A stretch of DNA of 64,000 nucleotides from Ensifer adhaerens (GTDB taxonomy: Bacteria; Pseudomonadota; Alphaproteobacteria; Rhizobiales; Rhizobiaceae): assembly GCF_002940685.1 (NCBI RefSeq), contig NZ_PNFP01000012.1:186001-250000 (forward strand), written 5' to 3'. Each line of letters starts with the position of its first letter. Within the stretch, counting starts at the first letter, position 1. Both the position numbers and the translations under genes were made by a program. Below the pieces are notes generated by a model that did no database searches, had not been told where the DNA came from, and saw only the letters and a list, made by a program, of their open reading frames with translations. Below are positions 20,901 through 29,475 of the stretch, one piece after another.

Positions 20901-22510
20901 GTGTAGGCCAGGGTGCCGGTGCTGCTGAATGCGTCGGTCGCCATGACGGTGAACGCGAAACTTCCTCCAGCCGTCGGCGTGCCGGACAGTGTCCCGTTGC
21001 TCGCCAAGGTCAGCCCCGCCGGCAGTGAGCCGGATTGCACCGTGTAACTGTAGGGGCCGGTCCCGCCCGTTGCGGTGATCGTCTGGCTATAGGCAGCGGC
21101 TACCGTTGCTGCGGGCAAGGTGGCAGGCGAAAGTGCAATCGTCGGTGCCACGATTTTAAGCGTGTACGCCGCCGTGATCGTATCGTTATGGCCATCCGCG
21201 GCCGTGATCGAAAAGTTGAAGGTATCGGCCGCCGTCGGCGTCCCCGAGAGCGCGCCTGCGGACGATAGGGTCAACCCGGCTGGAAGTGCGCCCGTCGTAA
21301 CGGAAAAGGTCCGCGGCGACAGTCCTCCCGAGGCGATGAAATCCAGGTCGTAGGCCGCCCCGACGGTGCCCTGGGCCAAAGTGCCAGCTGGCGGGGCGAG
21401 GGACAACGGTGCGCCGCGCGTGACGGCAAGCGCATAGGTCTTTTGAGTGGATCGATCCTGCGCGGTAACGGTCACGATGATGGAGTTCACTCCCACGCCC
21501 AGGCTGATTGCGCCCGAAGGCGAGCCGCTTGCGACCGGAGCGCCGTTGATGGAGACGGTCGCTCCGCTGTCGGTGGTCGTTGGGATCAGGGACAGCGACG
21601 AGACGCTGTTTGGAACATTCATGGAATAGTTCGTCGTCGTTGACGCGAAGGAAGGCGAGAGCGTTCCCGTGCTCGGGGAGAGGAGGCTGAGCGTCGCGTC
21701 GATCGATGGCGCGATATAGGTGAAACCTCCGGGAAGCGCCCCTGTCCCGGCCGGATTGGTGACGACGACATCGACGGCGCCAGCCGCATGCGTCGGCGCG
21801 ACGGCGGTTATCTGCGTGGCGCTGACGACGACGACCGACGTGGCAGCGGTTCCGCCGAAGGTGACACCTGTCGTGCCGGTAAAGTCGGTGCCGCTGATTG
21901 TAACGGCGGTCGTGTCCAATGTCAGGCCGGAAGCGGGTGAGATCGACGTGACCGTGGGTGGCAACAGCGTCGAGCGGCACGTGACCGTAGCCGTCGCGAC
22001 GCCACCTTCGGCGCCACCCATGACGTAGATCCAGTATGTCTGCCCCGGGTCAAGCGAGATGGTGCCGGATCGCGTGAAATCGTTCGGCTCGTTCGTGCCG
22101 ATCGTGTGCTCAACGACCGTTATGTCGTAGCCGCCGCCTTTCGAAACCCCAAACGATGCGCCGGCCTTGCCGCCACTCTTTTCGAAAGCGCTGCTGTTCG
22201 TCGTGGTGGCGGTATAGGAGAGTTCTTCCCCTTGCTCGAACGCCCCATAGAAGCCCTCGAACCATGCGTTTGGTACGCCGCGCGAAATATTCGACCAATT
22301 GGCGTTGATTTCGCTGCAAGCATTTGAGAGGGCGTAGGCGTTGCCGGCCACCAGCAGCGCAACAAGGAACGTCGCAAACCAGGTGGCGACCGCCTTGCTC
22401 CAACGGGGCAGACCTGCCGGGCGCCTGCGGCGGGCCATGGGCAGCACGACGGGAGATGAATTTCGTGCTGCAACGATTTCTCGTCCAGTGTCACGACAGG
22501 AATACGTCAT
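17957..22510 (-). CDS. Giant autotransporter with IPT/TIG and eight Ig-like repeats
   Basis: A 1517-residue surface protein. A long N-terminal signal region (hydrophobic core WFATFLVALLVAGNAYA, residues 44-60) precedes a unique domain (about 61-180), an IPT/TIG fold (about 185-267), a cadherin-like sandwich (about 271-365) and eight putative-Ig repeats of 85-93 residues (368-1081). Each repeat carries AYSQTI-like, GGTGPYSYTV-like and LPAGLTLA-DGTLSGTPTA-like sequence. A linker follows, then an autotransporter barrel from about 1250 to the terminal Phe (GGRVGISVRF). The family exports its passenger to the surface, usually for adhesion. The start is uncertain: an ATG at 22438 gives a conventional signal peptide (MARRRRPAGLPRW), and neither start has a good ribosome site. 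Confidence 0.85.
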   Translation of the reverse strand: MTYSCRDTGREIVAARNSSPVVLPMARRRRPAGLPRWSKAVATWFATFLVALLVAGNAYALSNACSEINANWSNISRGVPNAWFEGFYGAFEQGEELSYTATTTNSSAFEKSGGKAGASFGVSKGGGYDITVVEHTIGTNEPNDFTRSGTISLDPGQTYWIYVMGGAEGGVATATVTCRSTLLPPTVTSISPASGLTLDTTAVTISGTDFTGTTGVTFGGTAATSVVVVSATQITAVAPTHAAGAVDVVVTNPAGTGALPGGFTYIAPSIDATLSLLSPSTGTLSPSFASTTTNYSMNVPNSVSSLSLIPTTTDSGATVSINGAPVASGSPSGAISLGVGVNSIIVTVTAQDRSTQKTYALAVTRGAPLSLAPPAGTLAQGTVGAAYDLDFIASGGLSPRTFSVTTGALPAGLTLSSAGALSGTPTAADTFNFSITAADGHNDTITAAYTLKIVAPTIALSPATLPAATVAAAYSQTITATGGTGPYSYTVQSGSLPAGLTLASNGTLSGTPTAGGSFAFTVMATDAFSSTGTLAYTLTVGAPTITISPASLPGGNIGAAYSQTILASGGTAPHRFGVKAGALPPGITLATDGTLSGTPTAIGPFNVTIEATDSSTGAGPYSSTQTYTLLIGAPAITLSPGTLPAISIGAAYNQTITATGGTGPYSYTVSSGAAPTGIALLGDGTLSGTATRSGSFSFTVKATDALGSIGVQVYAVVVGAPTITFSPASLAAGETGVAYNQPVTANGGTAPYTYSVAPGTLPAGITLAADGTLSGTPTASGTFNITIRATDSTVGTGAPFSATKAYTLVIGAPTITLSPATLPSASLGTAYSQTLIASGGVSPYGYTVSSGTLPAGLNLAANGTLSGTPTANGTSTFDVQATDFLGRTGAQSFTLVVNAPTITVAPSGLAAGTVGTAYSQTISASGGAAPYSYSVTAGTLPAGLGIAADGTLSGTPTAAGNANFTVTATDAYGTSGSSAYALTIKATPLVLSFVPAAGALPAAMAGENYSVGIAANGGVGALLYDVSSGSLPKGMILNVSTGALTGPLDADATIGETRFTIRATDTAGNSGTASYSITVEAREVTAPDRTVTVPPGSSPPNVYLNSGATGGPFTSAAVAFVQPPNAGTAEIIEGELAAAGSFTPVGYYLKFTPNPAFSGTAVVGYRLSSASGPSNVASVSYRIGFDPLHVADEVDRLVRGFVETRQNLISSTLKVPGLLDRRRNAASSDPVTTRVSPSADGITLGFATSLSQIEAARNAAEGAETQADLMLTPFDVWIDGTFLMHKRDQNDGRWGNFGMFSAGADYLISEKALVGLSFHFDRMSDPTEEDAELTGNGWLAGPYASFEIGKGVFLDTSLLYGGSWNDIDTAFFDGSFDTTRWLWDTKLQGQWLIDEDTILTPKLRAVFFNEKVDDYSVSNGAGGTVSLTGFTEQQWRFSAGAEIEHSYALEDGLTLTPRIGASVGFAALDNSGAFGTLSAGVDLSNDINWNLDAALLFNIEDDGEQAAGGRVGISVRF
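19268..21409 (-). repeat. Eight tandem Ig-like coding repeats
   Basis: Repeat units begin at protein residues 368, 456, 543, 634, 719, 812, 899 and 988 of the autotransporter. Units 2-7 are most alike, sharing the pattern PTI-LSPA-LP-------AY-QTI-A-GG--PY-Y-V at protein level; units 1 and 8 are more diverged, as expected for flanking units in an array that expands from its centre. DNA similarity is visible but imperfect, so the array is not recent. Confidence 0.8.
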
Positions 22511-23015
22511 CGAAAAAATGCCCCACCACGAATGCCAAACGCGAATGTGCGTTGCGAGAAGGCAAGGCCCTCCTCACATGCATCCTTCGTCTGGATTGTC
22601 CCCCGATTGCCGTCGCTCCGTTGCCACCAACAGAGCTCAGCAAGTGATAAGTGCTATTTATTGCTGGTTCGCATATGTGTGGCTGTAGCCTTCTTGCCAC
22701 ACACGTACAGATTTAGTGGCTTCGCCTGGCATACTTATCTCTTGGCCATATCTGCGGCGGCACTCCCATTCCTGTTCTGCGTTGGCGCGGACAGGGTGGC
22801 AGATGCCGCCGAAGGGTTTTCGAGGGGCGATATCTCCCGATCTTTGACCGGCGCGTGTCGCTCGGGCAGGCCCGTTTTCGTGAGCAGGCCCTGTCGGCCC
22901 TCGGGCCTACGCAGGCGGTAGTCCCCATCATTCTTCCCGATTTGCTGGGAAGCATGCCTGTTAACGGCTATTCTGGAACGCACGTGTGTGAGTCGTTAAT
23001 GTGCGGGACAACCGA
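22511..23015. other. 505-bp intergenic region with a possible gene relic
   Basis: This divergent region should hold promoters for the autotransporter (left) and the exonuclease (right). No feature is certain. One plus-strand frame is open from about 22715 to TGA 23017-23019, with no good start codon; it reads ...RRVSLGQARFREQALSALG... and its stop overlaps the exonuclease ATG as ATGA. The GQARFREQ segment faintly recalls the GQ..FR motif before HNH nuclease cores, but no HNH cysteines or histidines follow. It may be chance or a decayed gene. Confidence 0.3.
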
Positions 23016-23975
23016 ATGACGCAGCAGTTCGATCTCTTTGTTTCGGACGAGGCAACTTCGAAAAAGGCGGGCGGTGGACCGGCGGTCAAGCGGGCATCGC
23101 TGACCGAGGACGACATGGTCCGTCACCTTCAGGCGACCGGTCGCTATCGGCTGCTGCAGCGGTTGGTGCCGCGCGACGTGGTGCCTGTTGCACGCCCCGG
23201 CTTTCCACTGAGGGGCGTCATCCTCGATACCGAGACCACCGGGCTCAGCCATCGCAAGGACGAGATCATCGAGATCGGGCTGGTCGCCTTTACCTTCGAC
23301 GAGAAGGGCAATCTCGGCGATGTGACGGGCGTTTTCGGTGGTTTGCGACAGCCGACCAACCCGATCTCCGCGGAAATCACCCGCCTCACCGGCATTACCA
23401 ACGAGATGGTCGCGGGAAAGTCGATCGACCTCGAAGAAGTGCGGGCGCTGATGGAAAAGGCGGACCTTGTCATCGCGCACAATGCCGGCTTCGACCGTCC
23501 GTTCTGTGAGGCCTTTTCTCCCGTTTTCGAAGGAAAGGCATGGGCCTGTTCCGTCTCCGAGATCGATTGGTCCTCCCGCGGCTTCGAGGGCACCAAGCTC
23601 GGCTATCTGATCGGGCAGGCCGGCTATTTCCACGACGGCCACCGGGCGGTCGACGACTGTTTCGCCCTGCTCGAAGTCCTTGCCAAGGATGGTGGGTCCG
23701 GCAACACGCCGTTTGCCGAGCTTTATGAGGCAAGCCAGCGATCGCGCGTTCGCATCTTCGCGGAAAACAGCCCGTTCGACATGAAGGACCACCTGAAAGC
23801 GCGCGGTTATCGCTGGTCCGACGGAAGCGACGGCCGTCCGAAATCCTGGTGGATCGAGGTCGCCGATCAAGCGCTTGAGGATGAGCTCGGCTACCTGCGC
23901 TCGGAGATCTATCGCTGGAAGGAAGCCGATCCGCCGATCAAGCGTCTGACCGCTTTCGATCGCTTCCGGGCCTGA
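23016..23975 (+). CDS. DEDD 3'-5' exonuclease (DnaQ-like)
   Basis: This 319-residue protein has all three exonuclease motifs of the DnaQ superfamily: ExoI VILDTETTGLS (Asp and Glu metal ligands), ExoII IAHNAGFDRPF, and ExoIII FHDGHRAVDDC, the HxAxxD form of DEDDh enzymes. This fold removes nucleotides from 3' ends of DNA or RNA in the cytoplasm. The 50 N-terminal residues and about 100 C-terminal residues (WSDGSDGRPKSWWIEV) are outside the nuclease fold; the C-terminal part resembles tails seen on stand-alone proteobacterial exonucleases. The start is ATG 23016; a GTG at 23001 in frame is an alternative. It is monocistronic and its specific role is unknown. Confidence 0.88.
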   Translation: MTQQFDLFVSDEATSKKAGGGPAVKRASLTEDDMVRHLQATGRYRLLQRLVPRDVVPVARPGFPLRGVILDTETTGLSHRKDEIIEIGLVAFTFDEKGNLGDVTGVFGGLRQPTNPISAEITRLTGITNEMVAGKSIDLEEVRALMEKADLVIAHNAGFDRPFCEAFSPVFEGKAWACSVSEIDWSSRGFEGTKLGYLIGQAGYFHDGHRAVDDCFALLEVLAKDGGSGNTPFAELYEASQRSRVRIFAENSPFDMKDHLKARGYRWSDGSDGRPKSWWIEVADQALEDELGYLRSEIYRWKEADPPIKRLTAFDRFRA

Positions 23976-24635
23976 CGGTCAGGCGAACCGCGCGGGACCG
24001 AGGGGCGACCTTGCGCGGATGTAGCCTATGTCAATCAAATCATTCTGTTTTCCGCCGGCCTCTGCATGAAGGCAGCCTTCCGATCGGAGTGTCCGCATTG
24101 GTGTTGGCTGCGCTGCGCATCGACCTGCCTCGGTCGCGCCCTTCTATTCGCGCGTTTTCCTCTATCGGCGCCCGGTTTACCGTTAACCACTGAATTCGCG
24201 CATAAAAAGCGTGGACGGCAAGCCGAATCCGACTATAGGTGCATAGACTTGACCGAAAAAATCAAGTTTTACGTCGTTGTTATAGTTCATGTTTCACTGC
24301 CGATGATTGCACTGTCGCCCAGTCCCAAGCGTGTTCCCGAAGGTGGAATACCCCGTCATCGCCGAGAGTTTTCCCGGCGACCGGTTCGTATGGCTGCGAC
24401 CGAATTTGCAGTGACCGAAGGGCCCGTTGCGCTCCCGCTTTGCCGAAGCGAGCTCTTACGAACGCGACCGGTCTGTCGGTCGAAATAACCGCAACTGAAC
24501 GCAATGCCAGGGGCACGCCTTGCGCCGTTTTGAGAACGGTGAGGGCGCGTGTGTCGCGTTCTGAGCGACGGCTGAATTGGCCGACGACCGTAGCGGATAC
24601 GGATTCACGTTTTTCGAAGTTACAGGGGTAAGAGA
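23976..24635. other. 660-bp intergenic leader region of the siderophore receptor
   Basis: No convincing gene is seen; the short frames here have no ribosome site or motif. The first 200 bases are GC-rich, followed by AT-richer DNA around 24190-24300 that contains a TGA-N9-TCA palindrome and is the likely promoter zone. If so, the transcript would carry a leader of about 350 bases before the receptor ATG. Confidence 0.45.
24250..24264. promoter_or_regulatory. RirA-type IRO-like site (TGA-N9-TCA)
   Basis: The sequence TGACCGAAAAAATCA fits TGA-N9-TCA, the core of the iron-responsive operator bound by RirA in Rhizobiaceae, and is extended to CTTGA...TCAAG. It lies upstream of a siderophore receptor gene, which makes iron repression plausible, but 372 bp from the start codon is far, and such a short motif can occur by chance. 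Confidence 0.4.
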
Positions 24636-26960
24636 ATGGCAAGGGGCAGGTTCAATTCGGTTTCGCGTCGGCGAGGCAAGGTGGTCTTGGCGAGTGTGTC
24701 GCTGCTGGCGATGTCCGCCGTGGTGGCGTCGGCTCAGGAGACGCGCAAGACCAAACGGGTCGAAGCCCCGGCACAGGCCGAAAGCCAATCGGGTGACGCG
24801 ACGAAACTGGCACCCATCGTAGCCGTCGGGCAGACGGGCGGCCAGCCACCCGAGACCGGCACTATCGGCCAGCCCTCGGCTCCCTATGCCGGTGGCCAGA
24901 TGGCGACCGGCGCGCGGCTCGGCGCGCTGGGCAACCGTTCTGTCAAGGAGACGCCGTTCAGCATCACCGGCTACACGGACAAGCTGATCCGCGATCAGCA
25001 GGCGCGGTCCATCGCCGACGTCACGCTCAACGATCCGTCCGTGCGCGCGGATGCGCCGGCCTTCAGCGAGCGCGATTCCTTCTTCATCCGCGGCTTCTCG
25101 GTCACCAATCTCGATACCGCCTATGACGGCCTCTTCTACCTAACCAATCCGCGCCGCAGCCCTCTCGAGGGGATCGAACGCGTCGAAGTCCTTAAGGGCC
25201 CAAGCACGCTGGTCAACGGCGGCGTCGGCCGCGTCGGCGGCACCATCAATCTGGTGCCCAAGCGCGCCACAGACGAGCCCCTGACACGGCTGACGACCAC
25301 CTACATGTCGGACTCTCAGCTGTGGACGCATGCCGACATCGGCCGCCGTTTCGGACCGGAAGGCGAATGGGGCATCCGTTTCAACGGTTCCTATCGCGGC
25401 GGCGACACCGCACTTGATCACAACGAGAACGAGATCGGCGTGCTGTCGCTCGGGCTCGACTATCGCGGCGACCGGGTGCGCGCCTCGCTCGACCTCAATC
25501 ATTCCAAGCAGAACATCAATGCACCGGCCTCGCTGTTCAATGCGGCAGCGCCGGGCATCAAGATCCCGGAAGCGCCCGACGGCCGGATCAACACGTCCAA
25601 TCCGTTCGAGTACCACGACAGCGAACACAACATGATCGCTGGCCGCATCGAGTTCGACGTGCTGGACAACACCACGATCTATGCCGCCGGCGGTATCAGC
25701 CGCTACCGCGAAGACTTCCTGAGCACCTCCTACACGATCCAGAATTCCAAGGGCGATGCGCTGGCGGAGTTTGGCTACAATCCGCAGGAGATCCAGGGGA
25801 TGTCGGGCGAGGTCGGTCTTCGTTCAGAGTTCGATACCGGTTCGGTCGGTCATCAGCTCAACGTGTCCGTCAGCCGGGCCCAGAACAAGAACAACCGCGG
25901 CTACTTCAATCCTCGGAGTGACTTCAAGTTCAGGAGCTATACGACCAATATCTACAACCCGGTCTACGTGCCGAGTTCCTGGGGGGATGCGAGCGGACTT
26001 CCGCGCTCGAACGACCTACACAAATTCTCGGATCTGGTCGCAACCAGCGTTGCGATTTCGGACACCCTGTCGTTTGCCGAAGACCGTTTTCAGCTGACGC
26101 TCGGCGGACGCTACCAGGAAATGCGCGTGCAAGGCTTCAACACGCGCACCGGAATTCCGAGTGACCCGGTCGGGGTGAGGAACTATAACTATGATAAATC
26201 CCGGTTCAGCCCTGCGGTCGCCGCTCTTTTCAACGTCACCGACAGCTTTGCGGTCTATGCCAACTATGTGGAAGCCCTGACCGAGGGGCCGTCGGCGCCG
26301 TCCGGCACCACCAACAGCGGCCAGATCTACCCCCCTGTTGTCAACAAGCAGAAGGAAATCGGCGTCAAGTACGACCTCGGTGAGGTGATGCTGACCGCAG
26401 CGCTGTTCGAGATCCGGCAGCCAAACGGTTTCACGACTTCCAGGCCTAACCCCGTGCCCGGCGGACCTGACCTCCGTGACTTCTCGGTCAATGGCCTGCA
26501 GGTCAACCGTGGTCTCGAACTCTCGGCCTATGGCGAACCGGTCGATGGTGTTCGCCTCATCGGCGGCGTCACCTTCATGGATGCCAAGCTCGACAAGGCA
26601 TCGGACCGCACCGGCAAGATCTCGTACAATGGCAACCGCGTTCCCGGCGTCCCGGATGTGGCGTTCAGCCTCTACGGCGAATACGACACGCCCTGGGTAG
26701 AGGACCTGACACTGACCGGCCGCCTCGTCTATTCCGGCAGCACCTACTACGACCAGGCGAACACGCAGAAGATTTCGGACTGGACGCGGGTCGATCTCGG
26801 CGCGCGCTATTCCTTCGAGCGCGAGAACGGCAAGCCGGTGGAAATCCGGGCGACCGTCCAGAACGTCTTCGACGAGAACTACTGGGCCTCGTCCGCCCGT
26901 GGCTTCCTCGCCGCCGGCGCACCGCGCACCTTCATGGTCTCGACCGCATTCGAATTCTGA
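24636..26960 (+). CDS. TonB-dependent siderophore receptor
   Basis: A 774-residue outer-membrane receptor. The signal peptide (residues 1-33) ends ASAQ. The plug domain spans about 95-215: KETPFSITGYTDKLIRDQQ, then FFIRGFSVTN and GIERVEVLKGPSTLVNGGVG and GGTINLVPKRA, all family hallmarks. A 22-strand barrel fills the rest, with INLVPKR-to-barrel junction and C-terminal FMVSTAFEF ending in Phe. It imports a ferric siderophore using TonB energy; hydroxamate (ferrichrome or coprogen-like) receptors have this plug pattern, but the ligand is inferred. No TonB, ABC uptake or siderophore synthesis genes are adjacent. AGGGG precedes the ATG. Confidence 0.93.
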   Translation: MARGRFNSVSRRRGKVVLASVSLLAMSAVVASAQETRKTKRVEAPAQAESQSGDATKLAPIVAVGQTGGQPPETGTIGQPSAPYAGGQMATGARLGALGNRSVKETPFSITGYTDKLIRDQQARSIADVTLNDPSVRADAPAFSERDSFFIRGFSVTNLDTAYDGLFYLTNPRRSPLEGIERVEVLKGPSTLVNGGVGRVGGTINLVPKRATDEPLTRLTTTYMSDSQLWTHADIGRRFGPEGEWGIRFNGSYRGGDTALDHNENEIGVLSLGLDYRGDRVRASLDLNHSKQNINAPASLFNAAAPGIKIPEAPDGRINTSNPFEYHDSEHNMIAGRIEFDVLDNTTIYAAGGISRYREDFLSTSYTIQNSKGDALAEFGYNPQEIQGMSGEVGLRSEFDTGSVGHQLNVSVSRAQNKNNRGYFNPRSDFKFRSYTTNIYNPVYVPSSWGDASGLPRSNDLHKFSDLVATSVAISDTLSFAEDRFQLTLGGRYQEMRVQGFNTRTGIPSDPVGVRNYNYDKSRFSPAVAALFNVTDSFAVYANYVEALTEGPSAPSGTTNSGQIYPPVVNKQKEIGVKYDLGEVMLTAALFEIRQPNGFTTSRPNPVPGGPDLRDFSVNGLQVNRGLELSAYGEPVDGVRLIGGVTFMDAKLDKASDRTGKISYNGNRVPGVPDVAFSLYGEYDTPWVEDLTLTGRLVYSGSTYYDQANTQKISDWTRVDLGARYSFERENGKPVEIRATVQNVFDENYWASSARGFLAAGAPRTFMVSTAFEF

Positions 26961-26986
26961 GCCTGCTGAGCCTCAGTCACAAAAAG

Positions 26987-27015
26987 AAACGGCCGGCCTT
27001 TCGCCGGCCGTTTTT
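26987..27015. terminator. Bidirectional terminator
   Basis: AAACGGCCGGC (26987-26997) pairs with GCCGGCCGTTT (27003-27013) around CTTTC, with a T run on the right and an A run (AAAAAG) on the left. It sits between the convergent receptor and aldehyde dehydrogenase genes and can serve both. Confidence 0.9.
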
Positions 27016-27036
27016 CGTTTCGGGGAGGACTGTCGA

Positions 27037-28578
27037 TCAGGCTTCCGGCGCGTAGCCGAAGACGACGGCCGGATTTTCCGCGGTCTCGACCCACACACTC
27101 TTCGTCTGGGTATAGGCCATCAGCGCGTCACGGCCGGACGAGCGGCCATAGCCGGAGCGGCCGAAGCCGCCGAAGGGCGACATGACGCTGATCGTCTTGT
27201 AGCCGTTGATCCAGAAGGTTCCGGCCCGCACGTTTGAGGCAACCCGGTGGGCGCGGCCGACGTCGCGGGTCCAGACGGCGCCGGCAAGGCCGTAGGGGTT
27301 GTCGTTGGCAAGGGCGACTGCCTCTTCCTCGTCGTCGAAGACGGTGACGCCGACGACCGGGCCGAAGACCTCTTCGCGGGCGATCGTCATCTCCGGCTTG
27401 ACGTTGTCGAGGATGGTCGGGGCGAAATAGAAGCCGCCGGAGGATTGAAGTGCAGAAGGCTTGGCGCCGCCGGTCGCAAGCGTCGCCCCCTCGGCAACGC
27501 CCTGGCGGACCATTTCCTCGATCTTTGCCCACTGGCGGGCGTTGTTGATCGGGCCGATCTGCGTCGTGTTGAGATAGGGATCGCCGACCGGGATGCGCGC
27601 GGCGGCCTCGGCATAGCGCTCGACGAACTGCTGGTGCACAGACCGATGGACGAGAAGCCGCGAGCCGGCAACGCAGCTCTGGCCGGCGCCGGAGAAGATT
27701 GCCGACTGCGCGCCGACGATGGCGCGGTCGATATCGGCATCGGCAAAGACGATGTTGCCGGATTTGCCGCCGAGTTCGAGAATGCAGGGCACGGTGTTCT
27801 TTGCCGCCGCCGCCGCAATGGCCGAGCCGGCGAGCGCCGAGCCGACGAAGACGACGAGCGCGGTCTTCGGGTGGGCGACCATCGCCTGGCCGGCCGTCAA
27901 CCCTTGCCCGGCGATGACGTTGACGAGACCGCGCGGGGCGCCGCCCGCCTCGCAGAGCGCGCCGAGCACCAGCGTGCTGAGCGGTGTCAGTTCCGACGGC
28001 TTGATGACGACGCCGTTGCCGGCGCAGATCGCTGGCGCGATCTGCCAGCCGCCGGTAAAGAGCGGCGCATTCCAGGGGGTGATCTGCGCCACGACGCCGA
28101 CCGGCTCGTTGCGCGTGTAGTTCAGGTGCGAGGTCGGAACCGGGATGACCTCGCCATGCAGCTTGTCGCACCAGCCGGCGTAGTATTCGAACATCTCGGC
28201 GACCCGCACCGCCTCGCCGCGAATGTCGCGGATCGGCCGTCCGGCCGAGCGGCTCTCGAGCTCGGCGATTTCGCCGGCGCGCTCGCGAATCTTGCGGGCA
28301 ATCTCGTTCATCACCCGGCCGCGCGCCGAAGCGGTCATCGAGATCCATTCACGCTGGGCGCGCGCTGCCGCCTGCATCGCCGCGTCGACAACGTCCTTGC
28401 CGGCATCCCTGAAGGTGGCAAAGACTTCGCCTGTCGCAGGATCCGTCAGCTTCTGCTCGTCGCCGGAACCGGCAACAAGCGCGCCATCGACATAGCTGCC
28501 GATTTCGTTGCCGGGGATGATGCCGTGAAAGAGGGCGCGGATGCGCTCGGCCTTGGCGGGCATGGTCATGTCGTTCAT
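27037..28578 (-). CDS. NAD(P)-dependent aldehyde dehydrogenase
   Basis: This 513-residue protein is a full-length member of the aldehyde dehydrogenase superfamily. Visible are ITPWNAPLFTGGWQIAPAIC in the coenzyme-binding domain, ELGGKSGNIVF with the catalytic-base glutamate, and FSGAGQSCVAGSRLLV with the nucleophilic cysteine; EEVFGPVVGV and FGGFGRSGYGR follow near the C terminus. It oxidises an aldehyde to a carboxylic acid in the cytoplasm; the substrate is unknown. The start at 28578 is chosen because AAGGGA lies 6 bases before it. It follows the beta-hydroxyacid dehydrogenase gene by 18 bases and is probably the last gene of a catabolic run that begins near 33.2 kb. Confidence 0.93.
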   Translation of the reverse strand: MNDMTMPAKAERIRALFHGIIPGNEIGSYVDGALVAGSGDEQKLTDPATGEVFATFRDAGKDVVDAAMQAAARAQREWISMTASARGRVMNEIARKIRERAGEIAELESRSAGRPIRDIRGEAVRVAEMFEYYAGWCDKLHGEVIPVPTSHLNYTRNEPVGVVAQITPWNAPLFTGGWQIAPAICAGNGVVIKPSELTPLSTLVLGALCEAGGAPRGLVNVIAGQGLTAGQAMVAHPKTALVVFVGSALAGSAIAAAAAKNTVPCILELGGKSGNIVFADADIDRAIVGAQSAIFSGAGQSCVAGSRLLVHRSVHQQFVERYAEAAARIPVGDPYLNTTQIGPINNARQWAKIEEMVRQGVAEGATLATGGAKPSALQSSGGFYFAPTILDNVKPEMTIAREEVFGPVVGVTVFDDEEEAVALANDNPYGLAGAVWTRDVGRAHRVASNVRAGTFWINGYKTISVMSPFGGFGRSGYGRSSGRDALMAYTQTKSVWVETAENPAVVFGYAPEA

Positions 28579-28596
28579 CGTCGTTCCCTTCAAGTC

Positions 28597-29475
28597 TCAG
28601 TTGTCGTTGGCGGGGCGGAAGGCGCCCATGCGGGTAAAGTCTTCGGCGTTATCGAGCGGGCTCTCGGCCCAGAGTTTGGCAACCGCGCCCGAGAGCGGCA
28701 GATCAGCGCCGGTGCGGGCCGCAAGCTCGCTCGCAAGCCGCACGTCCTTGCGCATCAGCCCCATGGTGAAGCCGCTGTCGAAGCGGCCGTTCATTACCCA
28801 GGTCGGGAAATGCACCTCGCTGATCATCGACTTGCCGGAAGCGGCGTTCAGCACCTTCAGCGCTTCGTCCGCGTCGAGCCCGGCGGCGAGCGCCAGCTTC
28901 AGCCCTTCGCCCGTGGTCACCATGTGGGCGGCGGCAAGCAGGTTGTTGACGAGCTTGGCGACGTTGCCGGCGCCGCTCGGGCCGACATGCAGGGCCTTGG
29001 CCGACATGGCGTCGATCACGGGGCCGGCAAGGGAAACGTCCGCATCGCTGCCGCCGATCATCATCGTCAGCTTGCCGCCGGCAGCACCTGCCGGACCGCC
29101 GGAGACCGGTGCGTCGATGAAGCCGTGGCCGAGGCCGGCAAGGGCGGCGGCCAGATCGCGCGAGACGTCGGGCTCCGATGTCGAGGTGTCGATGATCACC
29201 ACGCGACGACCGGCCGATTTCAGCGCCTCGAGATTGGCTTCCACCACCGCCGCGACGTCCTTGGCGGTCGGTAGCGAGAAGACGATGAAATCGGTGTCGA
29301 AGAAGACCGCGGCGAGTGCGGCGACGGGCGAAACACCGCCTTCGGCCGCGAGTGCGCGCCGCGCCTCGGAGAGGTCGAAGCCCTTGACGGCGAAGCCCTT
29401 GCCCGCAAGCGTCGTCGCCATGCCAAGTCCCATGGCGCCCAGGCCCACCACGCCAACACTTGTTCGTTCCGCCAT
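28597..29475 (-). CDS. 3-hydroxyisobutyrate-dehydrogenase-like oxidoreductase
   Basis: A 292-residue beta-hydroxyacid dehydrogenase. The N-terminal Rossmann fold starts SVGVVGLGAMGLGMATTLA with the GxGxxG dinucleotide motif. The substrate-binding signature DAPVSGGPAGAAGGKLTMM and the catalytic lysine region GAGNVAKLVNNLL are intact. The family oxidises 3-hydroxyacids (hydroxyisobutyrate, tartronate semialdehyde, L-threonate and others) with NAD(P). Placed directly before an aldehyde dehydrogenase, it may act on consecutive steps with it. The substrate cannot be told from the motifs alone. Confidence 0.9.
   Translation of the reverse strand: MAERTSVGVVGLGAMGLGMATTLAGKGFAVKGFDLSEARRALAAEGGVSPVAALAAVFFDTDFIVFSLPTAKDVAAVVEANLEALKSAGRRVVIIDTSTSEPDVSRDLAAALAGLGHGFIDAPVSGGPAGAAGGKLTMMIGGSDADVSLAGPVIDAMSAKALHVGPSGAGNVAKLVNNLLAAAHMVTTGEGLKLALAAGLDADEALKVLNAASGKSMISEVHFPTWVMNGRFDSGFTMGLMRKDVRLASELAARTGADLPLSGAVAKLWAESPLDNAEDFTRMGAFRPANDN

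Noticed and set aside
24280-24642. 120-codon minus-strand frame in the receptor upstream region
   Set aside because: It lacks a ribosome site and motif and would run into the receptor promoter and leader.
27247-29274. 675-codon plus-strand frame over the aldehyde dehydrogenase and hydroxyacid dehydrogenase
   Set aside because: Both genes underneath have intact catalytic motifs on the minus strand; no start signal for the antisense frame.
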